NCBI RefSeq assembly: GCF_023516435.1 | Contig: NZ_CP097332.1 | Coordinates: 1,178,001 to 1,242,000 of the forward strand | Direction: 5' to 3' | Source: Jatrophihabitans telluris | GTDB taxonomy: Bacteria > Actinomycetota > Actinomycetes > Mycobacteriales > Jatrophihabitantaceae | DNA length: 64,000 bases | Shown: positions 1 through 7,690 of the stretch, piece after piece | How positions within the stretch are numbered: position 1 is the stretch's first letter | Layout of the letters: every line of letters begins with the position of its first letter | The notes under the pieces: generated by a model | Database searches by the model: none | Told to the model about the DNA's origin: nothing | What the model saw: only the letters and a program-made list of their open reading frames with translations | Made by a program: the position numbers and the translations under genes

Positions 1-1335
1 CGCCCGTTGGACATGGTGACCCAGACGTGCGACGCGATGGCCAGGGGCGGAATCTATGACCAGCTCGCGGGCGGTTTCGCGCGCTACTCGGTCGACGCGG
101 AGTGGGTCGTGCCCCATTTCGAGAAGATGTTGTACGACAACGCCCAGCTGCTGCGCGTCTACCTTCACCTGTACCGGGCGACCGGATCGGCGCTGGCGCT
201 GCGTGTCGTGGGCGAGACCGCTGATTTCCTGCTCGCCGATCTGGGCACCACCGAGGGCGGTTTCGCGTCCGCGCTCGATGCCGACACCGACGGCGTCGAA
301 GGTCTCACCTACGTCTGGAACCCGGCTGAACTCGTCGCCGTGCTCGGCGCAGTCGACGGCGTCGAGGCGGCGGCCTGGTTCGGGGTTACCGACCGCGGCA
401 CGTTCGAGCACGGCCGGTCGACGTTGCAGCTGCCGAGCGATCCTGGCGATCCGGACCGATTCGCCACGATCCGTCGACGTCTGGCGCTCGCGCGCGAGGA
501 TCGCCCTCAGCCGGCACGCGACGACAAGGTCGTGACCGCCTGGAACGGACTCGCGATCGCCGGGCTGGCCGAGGCCGGTGCGCTGCTCAAGACCTCCCGT
601 TACCTTCACGCGGCGCAGGCAGCCGCGGACTTCCTGCTGCGCGAGCACGTGGTCGACGGGCGGCTGCGCCGCTCGTCCCGAGCAGGAATCGTCGGTGCCG
701 CCGCAGGGGTGGCGGAGGACTACGGTGATCTCGCCGAGGGCCTGCTGAGCCTGCACCAGGCCGACGGAACTGCGCGGTGGCTGCGCTCAGCGGGCGAGCT
801 TCTCGACGTCGCGCTGCGCCATTTCGCCCACGACAACGGGGGATTCTTCGATACTGCCGATGATGCCGAGACTCTGTTCACGCGACCGGCGGACCCGTCG
901 GACAATGCCGCCCCAGGGGGGCAGTCGGCGCTGGCGGGGGCGTTGCTGACCTACAGCGCGCTGACCGGATCCCTGCGCCACCGGCAAGCAGCCGACGCTG
1001 CCGTCGCCGCGGCGGGCGAGCTGGCGGTGAACCAGCCCCGGTTCGCCGGATGGACACTGGCGGTGGCCGAGGCGTCGCTGGCCGGCCCGCTGCAGGTGGC
1101 GGTCGTGGGCGGCGACGAGGGCGCGGCCGGCCTGATCGGCCTGGCGCGGGCGAGCACCTCACCCGGTCTGGTTCTGGTGCAGGGGGAGCCTGACGCACCC
1201 GGCATCCCGCTGCTGGCCGATCGGCCACGGCCCGAGGGCCGCTCGGCTGCCTACGTGTGCCGCGGGTTCGTCTGCGACCGGCCGGTCACCACCGAGGCAG
1301 AGCTGCACGCGCTGCTGAACTCACCGATGTCCTAG
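1..1335 (+). CDS. DUF255/YyaL-type thioredoxin-domain protein, C-terminal part (5' end outside window)
   Basis: The frame is open to the left edge, so the N-terminal thioredoxin-like domain lies outside the window. What remains is the alpha/alpha-barrel (six-hairpin-like) part of the YyaL/SSP411 (spermatogenesis-associated protein 20) family. Diagnostic segments are GGIYDQLAGGFARYSVD, VPHFEKMLYDNAQL near the start and DDKVVTAWNGLAIAGLAEA in the middle. The family is widespread and cytoplasmic; its biochemical role is poorly defined (redox or sugar-epimerase-like folds have been suggested). The stop lies 10 bases before the next start. Family assignment is firm, function is not. Confidence 0.88.
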   Translation, partial: RPLDMVTQTCDAMARGGIYDQLAGGFARYSVDAEWVVPHFEKMLYDNAQLLRVYLHLYRATGSALALRVVGETADFLLADLGTTEGGFASALDADTDGVEGLTYVWNPAELVAVLGAVDGVEAAAWFGVTDRGTFEHGRSTLQLPSDPGDPDRFATIRRRLALAREDRPQPARDDKVVTAWNGLAIAGLAEAGALLKTSRYLHAAQAAADFLLREHVVDGRLRRSSRAGIVGAAAGVAEDYGDLAEGLLSLHQADGTARWLRSAGELLDVALRHFAHDNGGFFDTADDAETLFTRPADPSDNAAPGGQSALAGALLTYSALTGSLRHRQAADAAVAAAGELAVNQPRFAGWTLAVAEASLAGPLQVAVVGGDEGAAGLIGLARASTSPGLVLVQGEPDAPGIPLLADRPRPEGRSAAYVCRGFVCDRPVTTEAELHALLNSPMS

Positions 1336-1338
1336 ATT
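1333..1338 (+). promoter_or_regulatory. -10 element of a probable leaderless promoter
   Basis: TAGATT lies 7 bases upstream of the ATG at 1346, the spacing expected if transcription starts at the first base of the start codon. No Shine-Dalgarno sequence precedes the ATG. Similar TANNNT-N6-8-start arrangements occur at prfB, ftsE, smpB and the MarR gene in this window. Confidence 0.5.
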
Positions 1339-1345
1339 TGCGGGC

Positions 1346-2398
1346 ATGACAACTCCCGTGCTGCGGGCCGGCGTCCTGGGCTTCGGCTTCGCCGGTCGTA
1401 TCTTTCACGCTCCGTTCCTGCGCGCGGCCGGTTTCGAGGTGGCCGGGATCTCCACCGGCACGGCGGAGCGGATTGCCCAAGCACGGCAGGAGTACCCCGA
1501 CGCCGACATCGTCTCGAGCGCTGCCGAGCTGATCGGGCGCGAGGACCTGGACCTCATCGTTGTCGCCACACCGAACTCCAGCCACGTCCCGCTCGGCATC
1601 GCGGCTCTGCGGGCTGGGCACGACGTCGTCGTGGACAAACCAGTGGCGGCCACGGTGGCCGACGCGCGCGAGCTGGTCGACGTGGCCGAGGAAACCGGCG
1701 CGATCCTGGCCACCTTCCAGAGCCGCCGGTTCGATTCGGATTTCACCACCGTCAGACAGGTCCTGCGTTCGGGCGAGTTGGGTGAGGTCTATCGCTTCGA
1801 ATCACGCTACGAACGCTGGCGTCCCGACCTTCGGGAGAACTGGCGCGAGTCGGGTGACCCGGCCGAGGCGGGCGGTCTGCTCTATGACCTCGGGGCGCAC
1901 CTGATCGACCAGTTCATCGCGCTGTTCGGGGTTCCGGACACCGTCTATGCCGAGTTGAGCGCGCGCCGGTCGGGTAGCGCGGTCGACGACGATGTGCTGC
2001 TCAACCTCAAGGCGGGTGGGATCTCAGGGCAGCTGTGGATGAGCGCGGTCGCCGCTGACGCCGGCCCCCGGTTCCGCATCCTCGGCAGTGCCGGCGCGTT
2101 CGTCAAGCACGGGATGGACCCGCAGGAGGACGCCCTGCTGGCGGGCCTTCGTCCGGGACAGGTCGGCGAAAGCTGGGGAATCGAGCCCGAGACGAGCTGG
2201 GGACGGATCGGCGCCGGGCAGCAGTGGCGGACCGTGCCGTCGCTACCGGGGGACTACACGGAGTTCTACCGGCAGTTGGCCAGGGCGATGGCTGGGGACG
2301 GCGAGGTCCCGGTCGACCCGCGAGATTCGGTGGACGGTTTACGGGTCATCGCCGCCGCGCAACGTTCGGCTGCCGCGGGCACGGTCGAACCGGTGTGA
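1346..2398 (+). CDS. Gfo/Idh/MocA family NAD(P)-dependent oxidoreductase
   Basis: A 350-residue cytoplasmic dehydrogenase of normal family length. The N-terminal Rossmann fold shows GVLGFGFAGRIFHAPF, followed by VVATPNSSH and the DKPVA motif (family E/D-K-P). The C-terminal Gfo/Idh/MocA alpha/beta domain includes GGLLYDLGAHLIDQ, carrying the usual catalytic-region His. The substrate is probably a sugar or polyol but cannot be read from sequence. The ATG is 7 bases after a TAGATT -10-like hexamer (1333-1338), so the message is probably leaderless. The promoter overlaps the end of the preceding gene. Confidence 0.93.
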   Translation: MTTPVLRAGVLGFGFAGRIFHAPFLRAAGFEVAGISTGTAERIAQARQEYPDADIVSSAAELIGREDLDLIVVATPNSSHVPLGIAALRAGHDVVVDKPVAATVADARELVDVAEETGAILATFQSRRFDSDFTTVRQVLRSGELGEVYRFESRYERWRPDLRENWRESGDPAEAGGLLYDLGAHLIDQFIALFGVPDTVYAELSARRSGSAVDDDVLLNLKAGGISGQLWMSAVAADAGPRFRILGSAGAFVKHGMDPQEDALLAGLRPGQVGESWGIEPETSWGRIGAGQQWRTVPSLPGDYTEFYRQLARAMAGDGEVPVDPRDSVDGLRVIAAAQRSAAAGTVEPV

Positions 2399-2401
2399 GT
2401 C

Positions 2402-3523
2402 CTACGGGCTGATTGAGCCATCAGCACTCGCCGGGTACAGATCGGCGGGCGAGGTCTCGTCGGGTTCGGGTGCCCGGCGGCGTCCCCGGGGCCGGTCGTG
2501 CGGAGACGGTGCCTGCGCGGCGCTGATCACGGCGGCCGCCACCTGGGTCCAGGCCCGACGGGATTCGGCCGAGAGCTCGGAGATGGGCAGCTTGCTTCCC
2601 TCGGCGATGACCGGGTCGGCCGGCACATGCACCACTCGCCCGATCCGGTCGGCGAACCAGCGTTCCTCCGCGGGGTCCAGCCTGGCCCCGGTCGGGGAGG
2701 TGACGACGAGAACGGCCTTGGCCACGAGGTGTTTGGTGGTCTCGCGCGAGTCCAGCATCCGCAGCATCGCCCGCGCCACCTCCAGATGCACGTTCGACGG
2801 AGCGGCCGGGATGATCAGGATGTCGGCGGAGTCCACCGTGTAGAGGAAGTTCGGCGCGGCGGCGTTGTTGCCGGTGTCGCAGACGACCACTCCGAACCTT
2901 CGCAGCAGCAGCTGGCGGACGACGTCACACTCGGCGTGCCCGATCTGGCGCATCGCGTTGCCGTCCTCGCTGGAGGCCAGCACCAGGTTTCCCTCGGGTT
3001 GGCGGCGCAGGTAGGAGGTCAGCACGCCGATCTCGGCGTCCGGTCGGGCAAGTTCCCCGGCGGCCGCGAGCAGATCGGTGACCGTGGTCGACGGGTCGGC
3101 GATCTCGGCCCGGCGACCGAGTGTTCCGCGCAGCTCGTTGACGTCCCAGACGACGACAGCCTCGCGGCGGTACTCGGCCAGGAGCGCGGACAGGATCAGG
3201 GCGGTCGGGGTCTTGCCGGCGCCGCCCTTCTCGTTGGCGACGACGATCGTCCGGCTACCGGGCAGCGTCGAGCGGATCTGCGCCACGCCGGCCCGGTGCA
3301 GTTCCTCCTCGGCGCCGGGTCCGAGCGTGATCAGCCCTCCCGTCAGCGAACGAAGCCCCGCGCGCCAGCCCCACTCGGCCGGCGCGGGTTTGCCCGCATC
3401 GGCCGGGTGGCGCGGGGTGTAGGTCCAGTCGGCGGCTCCGGCTGGATGCGGGTCGATCACGGGTGCGGGTGCTGCCGGCGGCGCGGCAAGATGCTGCTGC
3501 TGCGGCGGAATCGGGTACGTCAT
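2402..3523 (-). CDS. MinD/ParA-like P-loop ATPase
   Basis: A 373-residue protein with a proline/alanine-rich N-terminus (about residues 1-60), a short conserved stretch GWRAGLRSLTGGLI, then a deviant Walker A motif (NEKGGAGKTPTA, about residue 100) and the MinD-like VWDVNELRGTLG strand, with CDTGNN as the Walker B-like region. The C-terminus is charged and proline-rich. Similar proteins occur in actinobacteria near type VII secretion or pilus genes and act as membrane- or nucleoid-associated ATPases in positioning. No ESX genes are visible here, and the tad locus about 10 kb away is the nearest candidate partner. The start at 3523 (MTYPIPP) was chosen over a far longer upstream extension that would overlap the next gene. 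Confidence 0.8.
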   Translation of the reverse strand: MTYPIPPQQQHLAAPPAAPAPVIDPHPAGAADWTYTPRHPADAGKPAPAEWGWRAGLRSLTGGLITLGPGAEEELHRAGVAQIRSTLPGSRTIVVANEKGGAGKTPTALILSALLAEYRREAVVVWDVNELRGTLGRRAEIADPSTTVTDLLAAAGELARPDAEIGVLTSYLRRQPEGNLVLASSEDGNAMRQIGHAECDVVRQLLLRRFGVVVCDTGNNAAAPNFLYTVDSADILIIPAAPSNVHLEVARAMLRMLDSRETTKHLVAKAVLVVTSPTGARLDPAEERWFADRIGRVVHVPADPVIAEGSKLPISELSAESRRAWTQVAAAVISAAQAPSPHDRPRGRRRAPEPDETSPADLYPASADGSISP

Positions 3524-3635
3524 CGCTGCCTTCTCGATGGACACGGGACGTCCACAGATTACGGACATCGGCGCCGCTATGGGCCCGATCCTGCAGCAAA
3601 CCCGCTCCGGTCGGACCCGGTCAAGGGAGCTCGGC

Positions 3636-4337
3636 TCAGCTGAAGACGGCGAGCCAGACCGCGATGTAATGGCAGATGGCCGCCACGAGTGTGCACAGGT
3701 GGAACACCTCGTGAAAACCGAACGTGCCGGGGTAGGGGTTGGGCCGCTTGAACGCGTAGGCCAGAGCGCCGATGGTGTAGACGATCCCGCCCACGGAGAT
3801 GAGCACGAGGGTGGCCACGCCGAAGTGGTGAAGCAGGCTCGGCAGGACGAAGACGGCGACCCAGCCCAAGGCAATGTAAAGAGGGACGGACAGGATCCGC
3901 GGCGCGTCCGGCCACGCGCTCTGCAGCAGGACGCCGAACAGGGCACCGCTCCAGACCACCACCAGCACCGCGACCGAGGACGCCCGCGGCAGGGTGAGAG
4001 CAGCAAAAGGGGTGTAGGTGCCCGCGATGAACACGAAGATCATCGAGTGGTCCAGCCGCTTCATCACCGAGTGTCCGGTGGGTCCCCAGGGCAGGCGGTG
4101 GTAGAGCGCCGACGTGCCGAACAACAGGGTCACGGTCAGGGCGTAGACGGTGGTCGACCAGCCGGCGTTGCCGCCACGAAGGGCCGCGGTGACCACGACC
4201 AGGGTCAGGCCGGTGGCGATCGAGATCAGAGCGGCGTAGGCATGCAGCCAGCCGCGCATCCGCGGTTTGAAGACTGCCTGGACCTCGTGCAGCAACTCCG
4301 ACGGCGAATGCTCTCCGGGCGCTGGAAAGCTCGTCAT
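3636..4337 (-). CDS. Hemolysin III / PAQR-type (TrhA family) membrane protein
   Basis: A 233-residue polytopic membrane protein with about seven transmembrane segments. It has the family signatures: a conserved Ser/His pair in FGTSALYHRL, LDHSMIFVFIAGTYTPF, and the C-terminal FGFHEVFHLCTLVAAICHYIAV, whose His residues form the metal-binding set of PAQR-like hydrolases. Despite the historical name, these proteins are thought to act in membrane homeostasis. A 20-bp palindrome lies directly upstream of the start and may be an operator. It is divergent from the birA-like gene. Confidence 0.92.
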   Translation of the reverse strand: MTSFPAPGEHSPSELLHEVQAVFKPRMRGWLHAYAALISIATGLTLVVVTAALRGGNAGWSTTVYALTVTLLFGTSALYHRLPWGPTGHSVMKRLDHSMIFVFIAGTYTPFAALTLPRASSVAVLVVVWSGALFGVLLQSAWPDAPRILSVPLYIALGWVAVFVLPSLLHHFGVATLVLISVGGIVYTIGALAYAFKRPNPYPGTFGFHEVFHLCTLVAAICHYIAVWLAVFS

Positions 4338-4343
4338 TCACCG

Positions 4344-4363
4344 AACCTACGCTTGCGTAGGTT
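4344..4363. promoter_or_regulatory. 20-bp palindrome (TetR-type operator candidate)
   Basis: Perfect 9-bp arms AACCTACGC and GCGTAGGTT around a TT spacer, starting 7 bases upstream of the hemolysin III-type start codon (4337, minus strand) and inside the divergent intergenic region shared with the biotin ligase gene. Size and symmetry fit a TetR-family site. No TetR gene is adjacent, so the regulator is unknown. Confidence 0.55.
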
Positions 4364-4420
4364 TCTCGCCAAGCCGAAGTGCCGGTTTTGTGAACGGTCC
4401 GACAGAACGGTCTGACCGAG

Positions 4421-5302
4421 ATGGGCCAGAATGCAGCCATGCCGAACCTGCGGGATCCCTTGGATGGCGGTCAACTCGGTGAGCTGGCGGGCCCGTCCTG
4501 GCGCCTTCGCACGGTCGGCGAGACGGGCTCCACCAATGCTGACGTGCTTGCGCTGGCCCAGGCAGGCGAGGCCGCCGGTCTGGTGCTGGTCGCCGAACTC
4601 CAGCACGCGGGGCGAGGCCGGCTCGATCGGGGCTGGCAATCACCACCCGGAGCGGGGCTGACCTTTTCCCTGTTGCTGCGCCCCCGACCCGATCGCCCAC
4701 GCTGGGGTTGGCTTCCGTTGCTCGCCGGACTGGCGCTGGCCCGCGCGGTCGGCGACCAGGCCCGGCTGAAATGGCCGAACGACCTGCTGGTCATGCCGTC
4801 TGGGGGAAAGGCGGCCGGGATCCTTGTGCAATCGGCGTCCGAAACGGCGGCCATGCTGGCCGGTTCGCAAGCGGGCCGGCCGGCCGCGGTCGTGGGCATC
4901 GGCGTGAACGTCTCCACCCGCCGGGACGAACTGCCCGTGCCGACGGCGACCTCGCTCGACCTCGAAGGCGTCGAACTGGCCCGCAGACACTCCGGCCGGC
5001 AGGAACTGCTGCTGACCTTTCTCGACCAGTTCCGGCTGGTTTACACCACCTGGGAGGAGGCCGGTGGGGACGCCGAACGCAGCGGCGTGGCCGAGGACTA
5101 CCGTGCCCGATCGGCGACCGTGAACACACTCGTGCGGGCCGAGCTCCCCGGCGAGACGATCGAAGGCACGGCCACCGGCATCGACAGCGACGGCCGGCTG
5201 CTGATCGGTGTGTCCGGCTCCGGGCGTTCGGGCGATTCGGCCGGTTCGATCAGGGCGATCGGCGCCGGTGACATCACCCATCTGCGAGCTCCTTCCCGCT
5301 AG
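4421..5302 (+). CDS. birA: Biotin-[acetyl-CoA-carboxylase] ligase (BirA, no HTH domain)
   Basis: A 293-residue biotin protein ligase that makes biotinyl-5'-AMP and biotinylates the carrier lysine of acyl-CoA carboxylases. Catalytic signatures in order are GSTNADVL, the biotinoyl-AMP loop AGRGRLDRGW, LKWPNDLL and KAAGILVQ. A short C-terminal SH3-like domain contains GTATGIDSDGRLLI. There is no N-terminal winged helix, so it is the monofunctional class. An alternative start (MPNLRDP) lies 6 codons downstream at 4439. Confidence 0.95.
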   Translation: MGQNAAMPNLRDPLDGGQLGELAGPSWRLRTVGETGSTNADVLALAQAGEAAGLVLVAELQHAGRGRLDRGWQSPPGAGLTFSLLLRPRPDRPRWGWLPLLAGLALARAVGDQARLKWPNDLLVMPSGGKAAGILVQSASETAAMLAGSQAGRPAAVVGIGVNVSTRRDELPVPTATSLDLEGVELARRHSGRQELLLTFLDQFRLVYTTWEEAGGDAERSGVAEDYRARSATVNTLVRAELPGETIEGTATGIDSDGRLLIGVSGSGRSGDSAGSIRAIGAGDITHLRAPSR

Positions 5303-5382
5303 TCTGGGCGAACCCGGATGGCCCGGGACATGACGAGGAAGCCGGGCTGGACATCGTCCGCCCCGGCGTCAGGAGCGCTCAG

Positions 5383-5970
5383 GTGGCCTACCCCGACAAG
5401 TTGCTGGCCGACGACGAGGAGATCGTCGAGCACCTGCATCCGCACTGGATAACGCTGGTGCCGGCGGTCGCTTCCTTCATCGTCATCTGTGCCGCGGCCG
5501 GCGTGGGGCTGGCCTTCCTGCCCGATGCCAACGCCCATCCCGGTGCTCACAAAGCGGTGCTGATCGCGGTCCTCGTGCTGGCGCTGTTGCTCCTGGTCTG
5601 GCTGGTGCTCATACCGGTGGTGCGGTGGCGTTCCACCCACTACGTCATCACCAGCCACCGGGTGCTGATCCGCCGCGGCGTGCTCAACCATGTCGGTCGT
5701 GACATCACCCTGGCCCGCATCAACGACGTGGCCTACGAACAGTCCATCTGGGACCGCGTCGTTCGCTCCGGTTCGCTCACGATCGAGTCTGCCGGCGAGC
5801 ACGGCCAAGAGACCTTGGTCAACATCCCCCGTGCGAACGAGATCCAGCAGACGCTCAACCGACTCATCGAAGCCGACTCGATGCGCCGCTCTCGAGGGCA
5901 GTACCGGGGATCGGATACCGAGGTCGACGGCCGCGGTCGCGGTGGGTCGTTGCCCGACCAGGGGTACTGA
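5383..5970 (+). CDS. PH-domain (YdbS/YdbT-like) membrane protein
   Basis: A 195-residue protein starting at GTG. Two transmembrane segments (about residues 24-45 and 59-82) are followed by a bacterial pleckstrin-like domain: WRSTHYVITSHRVLIRRGVLN, RDITLARINDV, and SLTIESAGEHGQETLVNIP. The tail is charged and Gly/Arg-rich. Such proteins are often found beside biotin ligase and acyl-CoA carboxylase genes in actinobacteria, as here; the function is unknown. Confidence 0.88.
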   Translation: MAYPDKLLADDEEIVEHLHPHWITLVPAVASFIVICAAAGVGLAFLPDANAHPGAHKAVLIAVLVLALLLLVWLVLIPVVRWRSTHYVITSHRVLIRRGVLNHVGRDITLARINDVAYEQSIWDRVVRSGSLTIESAGEHGQETLVNIPRANEIQQTLNRLIEADSMRRSRGQYRGSDTEVDGRGRGGSLPDQGY

Positions 5971-6050
5971 CTCGATCGAGGCCACGGGTTACACCTGAGT
6001 TTCCGCTCTTCCCTTCGAGTCCGAATTGGTAGTAACGTCCGGCCCGGTTC

Positions 6051-6069
6051 GTCACCGACGGTCGGTGAC
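6051..6069. promoter_or_regulatory. 19-bp inverted repeat upstream of the sedolisin-like gene
   Basis: GTCACCGAC and GTCGGTGAC separated by one base, perfect arms, about 75 bases upstream of the peptidase start. It could be an operator or a 5' leader hairpin. No run of T follows, so it is not a terminator. Confidence 0.45.
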
Positions 6070-6143
6070 CCGGACAGCCGTCGGCGCGGACCACAAGTCC
6101 CGTGCCGTCGTAAGACGTTTCCATCAAAGGGAGAGCGCGCACG

Positions 6144-7520
6144 ATGGTGGCACGAGCACAACGGTCCAAGATCCGCCTGATCGCCGGTTTCGGAGCGGTC
6201 GGCATCACGGCCGCCCTGCTGGCCGGCACGACGTCCGTGGCCGCGCAAGCGGCCGGCACCCCAGCCGTGGTTCACAAGGCGGTGACGGCCGGACAGAAGA
6301 CCCCGGCCGTCGGAGTGCACCCTCACTACCGCCTGGCCGCACACTCGCATCAGGATCCCAGCACGCTTTTTAGCTGCCAGACGGCGTCGCCGGCCTACTG
6401 CTACGGCCCCGACCAGATCCGCAAGGCCTACGGCGTCGACGCGCTCGGCAAGGCGGGGCTCAGCGGCGCTGGTCGCACGATCGTCATCGTCGACGCGTTC
6501 TCCAGCCCGACGATCGAGGCTGACCTGGCCGCATTCGACCAGCACTTCGCCCTTGCGGCACCGCCGTCGTTCACGCAGGTCGCCCCGGACGGCCTGACCC
6601 CCTTCGACGGCTCCGACCTGCAGGTCGGCTGGTCCGGGGAGATCACCCTGGATGTCGAATGGGCGCACGCCATCGCCCCCAAGGCCAAGATCGTGCTCGT
6701 CCTCGCGAAGACGTCCAACGATCCCGACATCCTGTCGGCGACCAAGTACGCGGTCGATCACAACCTCGGCGACGTGATCTCCCAGAGCTTCGGAGAGGCC
6801 GAGCAGTGCGTGGACCCCGCGATCGAGTCGGCCCAGCACACGTTGTTCCAGAAGGCGACGCGGATGGGCATCACCTTGCTCGCGTCCTCCGGCGACCAGG
6901 GTGCCGCGCAGGCCGTGTGTGACCCGAACTCGACGGCCTACTTCAAGGCGGCGAGCAGCCCGGCGACCGATCCGAACGTCACCGCGGTCGGTGGGACGCT
7001 GCTCAACGCCGACGGCGTGACGGGTAAGTACATCAGCGAGACGACCTGGAACGAGCCCAGCTACCAGGCCGGCGGTGGTGGCGGATTCTCCACCATCTAC
7101 GGCACGCCCCACTACCAGAAGTCGCTGCACCTGAAGTCACGCGGTGTCCCTGACATCAGCTACAACGCCGGAATCGACACGGGCGTGCTCGTGTACTGGG
7201 GCGTGCTCGGCGGCGACAACGCCGGCTTCTACATCTTCGGTGGCACCAGCGCCGGTTCGCCGCAGTGGGCCGGTCTGGTGGCTCTGGCGGATCAGTTGAA
7301 CCACTGCCGGCTCGGCGCGATCAACGACTCGCTGTACAAGCTGGCCCTGTTCAAGTCGGTGTACCGCAACGAGTATCACGACATCACGACCGGGACGAAC
7401 ACCTTCTACGGCGACCAGACCATCCCCGGCTACTCCGCCGGACCCGGCTGGGACCCGGCCACCGGCCTGGGCACCCCGAAGGCCAATGTGCTCGTCCCCA
7501 GCTTGGCCGCGATCGGCTGA
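6144..7520 (+). CDS. Secreted sedolisin-like (S53) serine-carboxyl peptidase
   Basis: A 458-residue exported protein with a signal peptide (about residues 1-37, hydrophobic core then AQAAG). The S53 catalytic set is present: Glu166 and Asp170 in GEITLDVEWAHAIAP, the oxyanion Asp251 in ASSGDQGA, and nucleophile Ser369 in GGTSAGSPQWAGL. Sedolisins are secreted, usually acid-active, endopeptidases. Unlike classical members, the region between signal peptide and catalytic domain is short (roughly 60 residues), so the normal long propeptide domain is absent. The start has a good AAAGGGAG ribosome site. A stem-loop terminator follows. Confidence 0.9.
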   Translation: MVARAQRSKIRLIAGFGAVGITAALLAGTTSVAAQAAGTPAVVHKAVTAGQKTPAVGVHPHYRLAAHSHQDPSTLFSCQTASPAYCYGPDQIRKAYGVDALGKAGLSGAGRTIVIVDAFSSPTIEADLAAFDQHFALAAPPSFTQVAPDGLTPFDGSDLQVGWSGEITLDVEWAHAIAPKAKIVLVLAKTSNDPDILSATKYAVDHNLGDVISQSFGEAEQCVDPAIESAQHTLFQKATRMGITLLASSGDQGAAQAVCDPNSTAYFKAASSPATDPNVTAVGGTLLNADGVTGKYISETTWNEPSYQAGGGGGFSTIYGTPHYQKSLHLKSRGVPDISYNAGIDTGVLVYWGVLGGDNAGFYIFGGTSAGSPQWAGLVALADQLNHCRLGAINDSLYKLALFKSVYRNEYHDITTGTNTFYGDQTIPGYSAGPGWDPATGLGTPKANVLVPSLAAIG

Positions 7521-7570
7521 CGCGGTTCGGCGAAGGACGAAGTTCCACCGATCAGCACGGAAATCCATGA

Positions 7571-7607
7571 CGACTCACGCCTCGGCCCTCCGCCGGGGCG
7601 TGAGTCG
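7571..7607 (+). terminator. Stem-loop terminator after the peptidase gene
   Basis: A perfect 11-bp stem (7571-7581 with 7597-7607, CGACTCACGCC/GGCGTGAGTCG) and a 15-base loop, followed by TTTGG, about 50 bases after the stop. The convergent gene ends at 7691, so it could serve both directions. Confidence 0.75.
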
Positions 7608-7690
7608 TTTGGACCCGGTGCCTGGCGTGCTCCGGGCCCGGGATGTGGCGCTCCGCGGGCGCCGGCACCGGAACCGGCGCCCGCACTCGC

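Noticed and set aside
3523-4006. An N-terminal extension of the MinD-like ATPase
   Set aside because: It overlaps the hemolysin III-type gene antisense and has no homology; MTYPIPP at 3523 is the sensible start.
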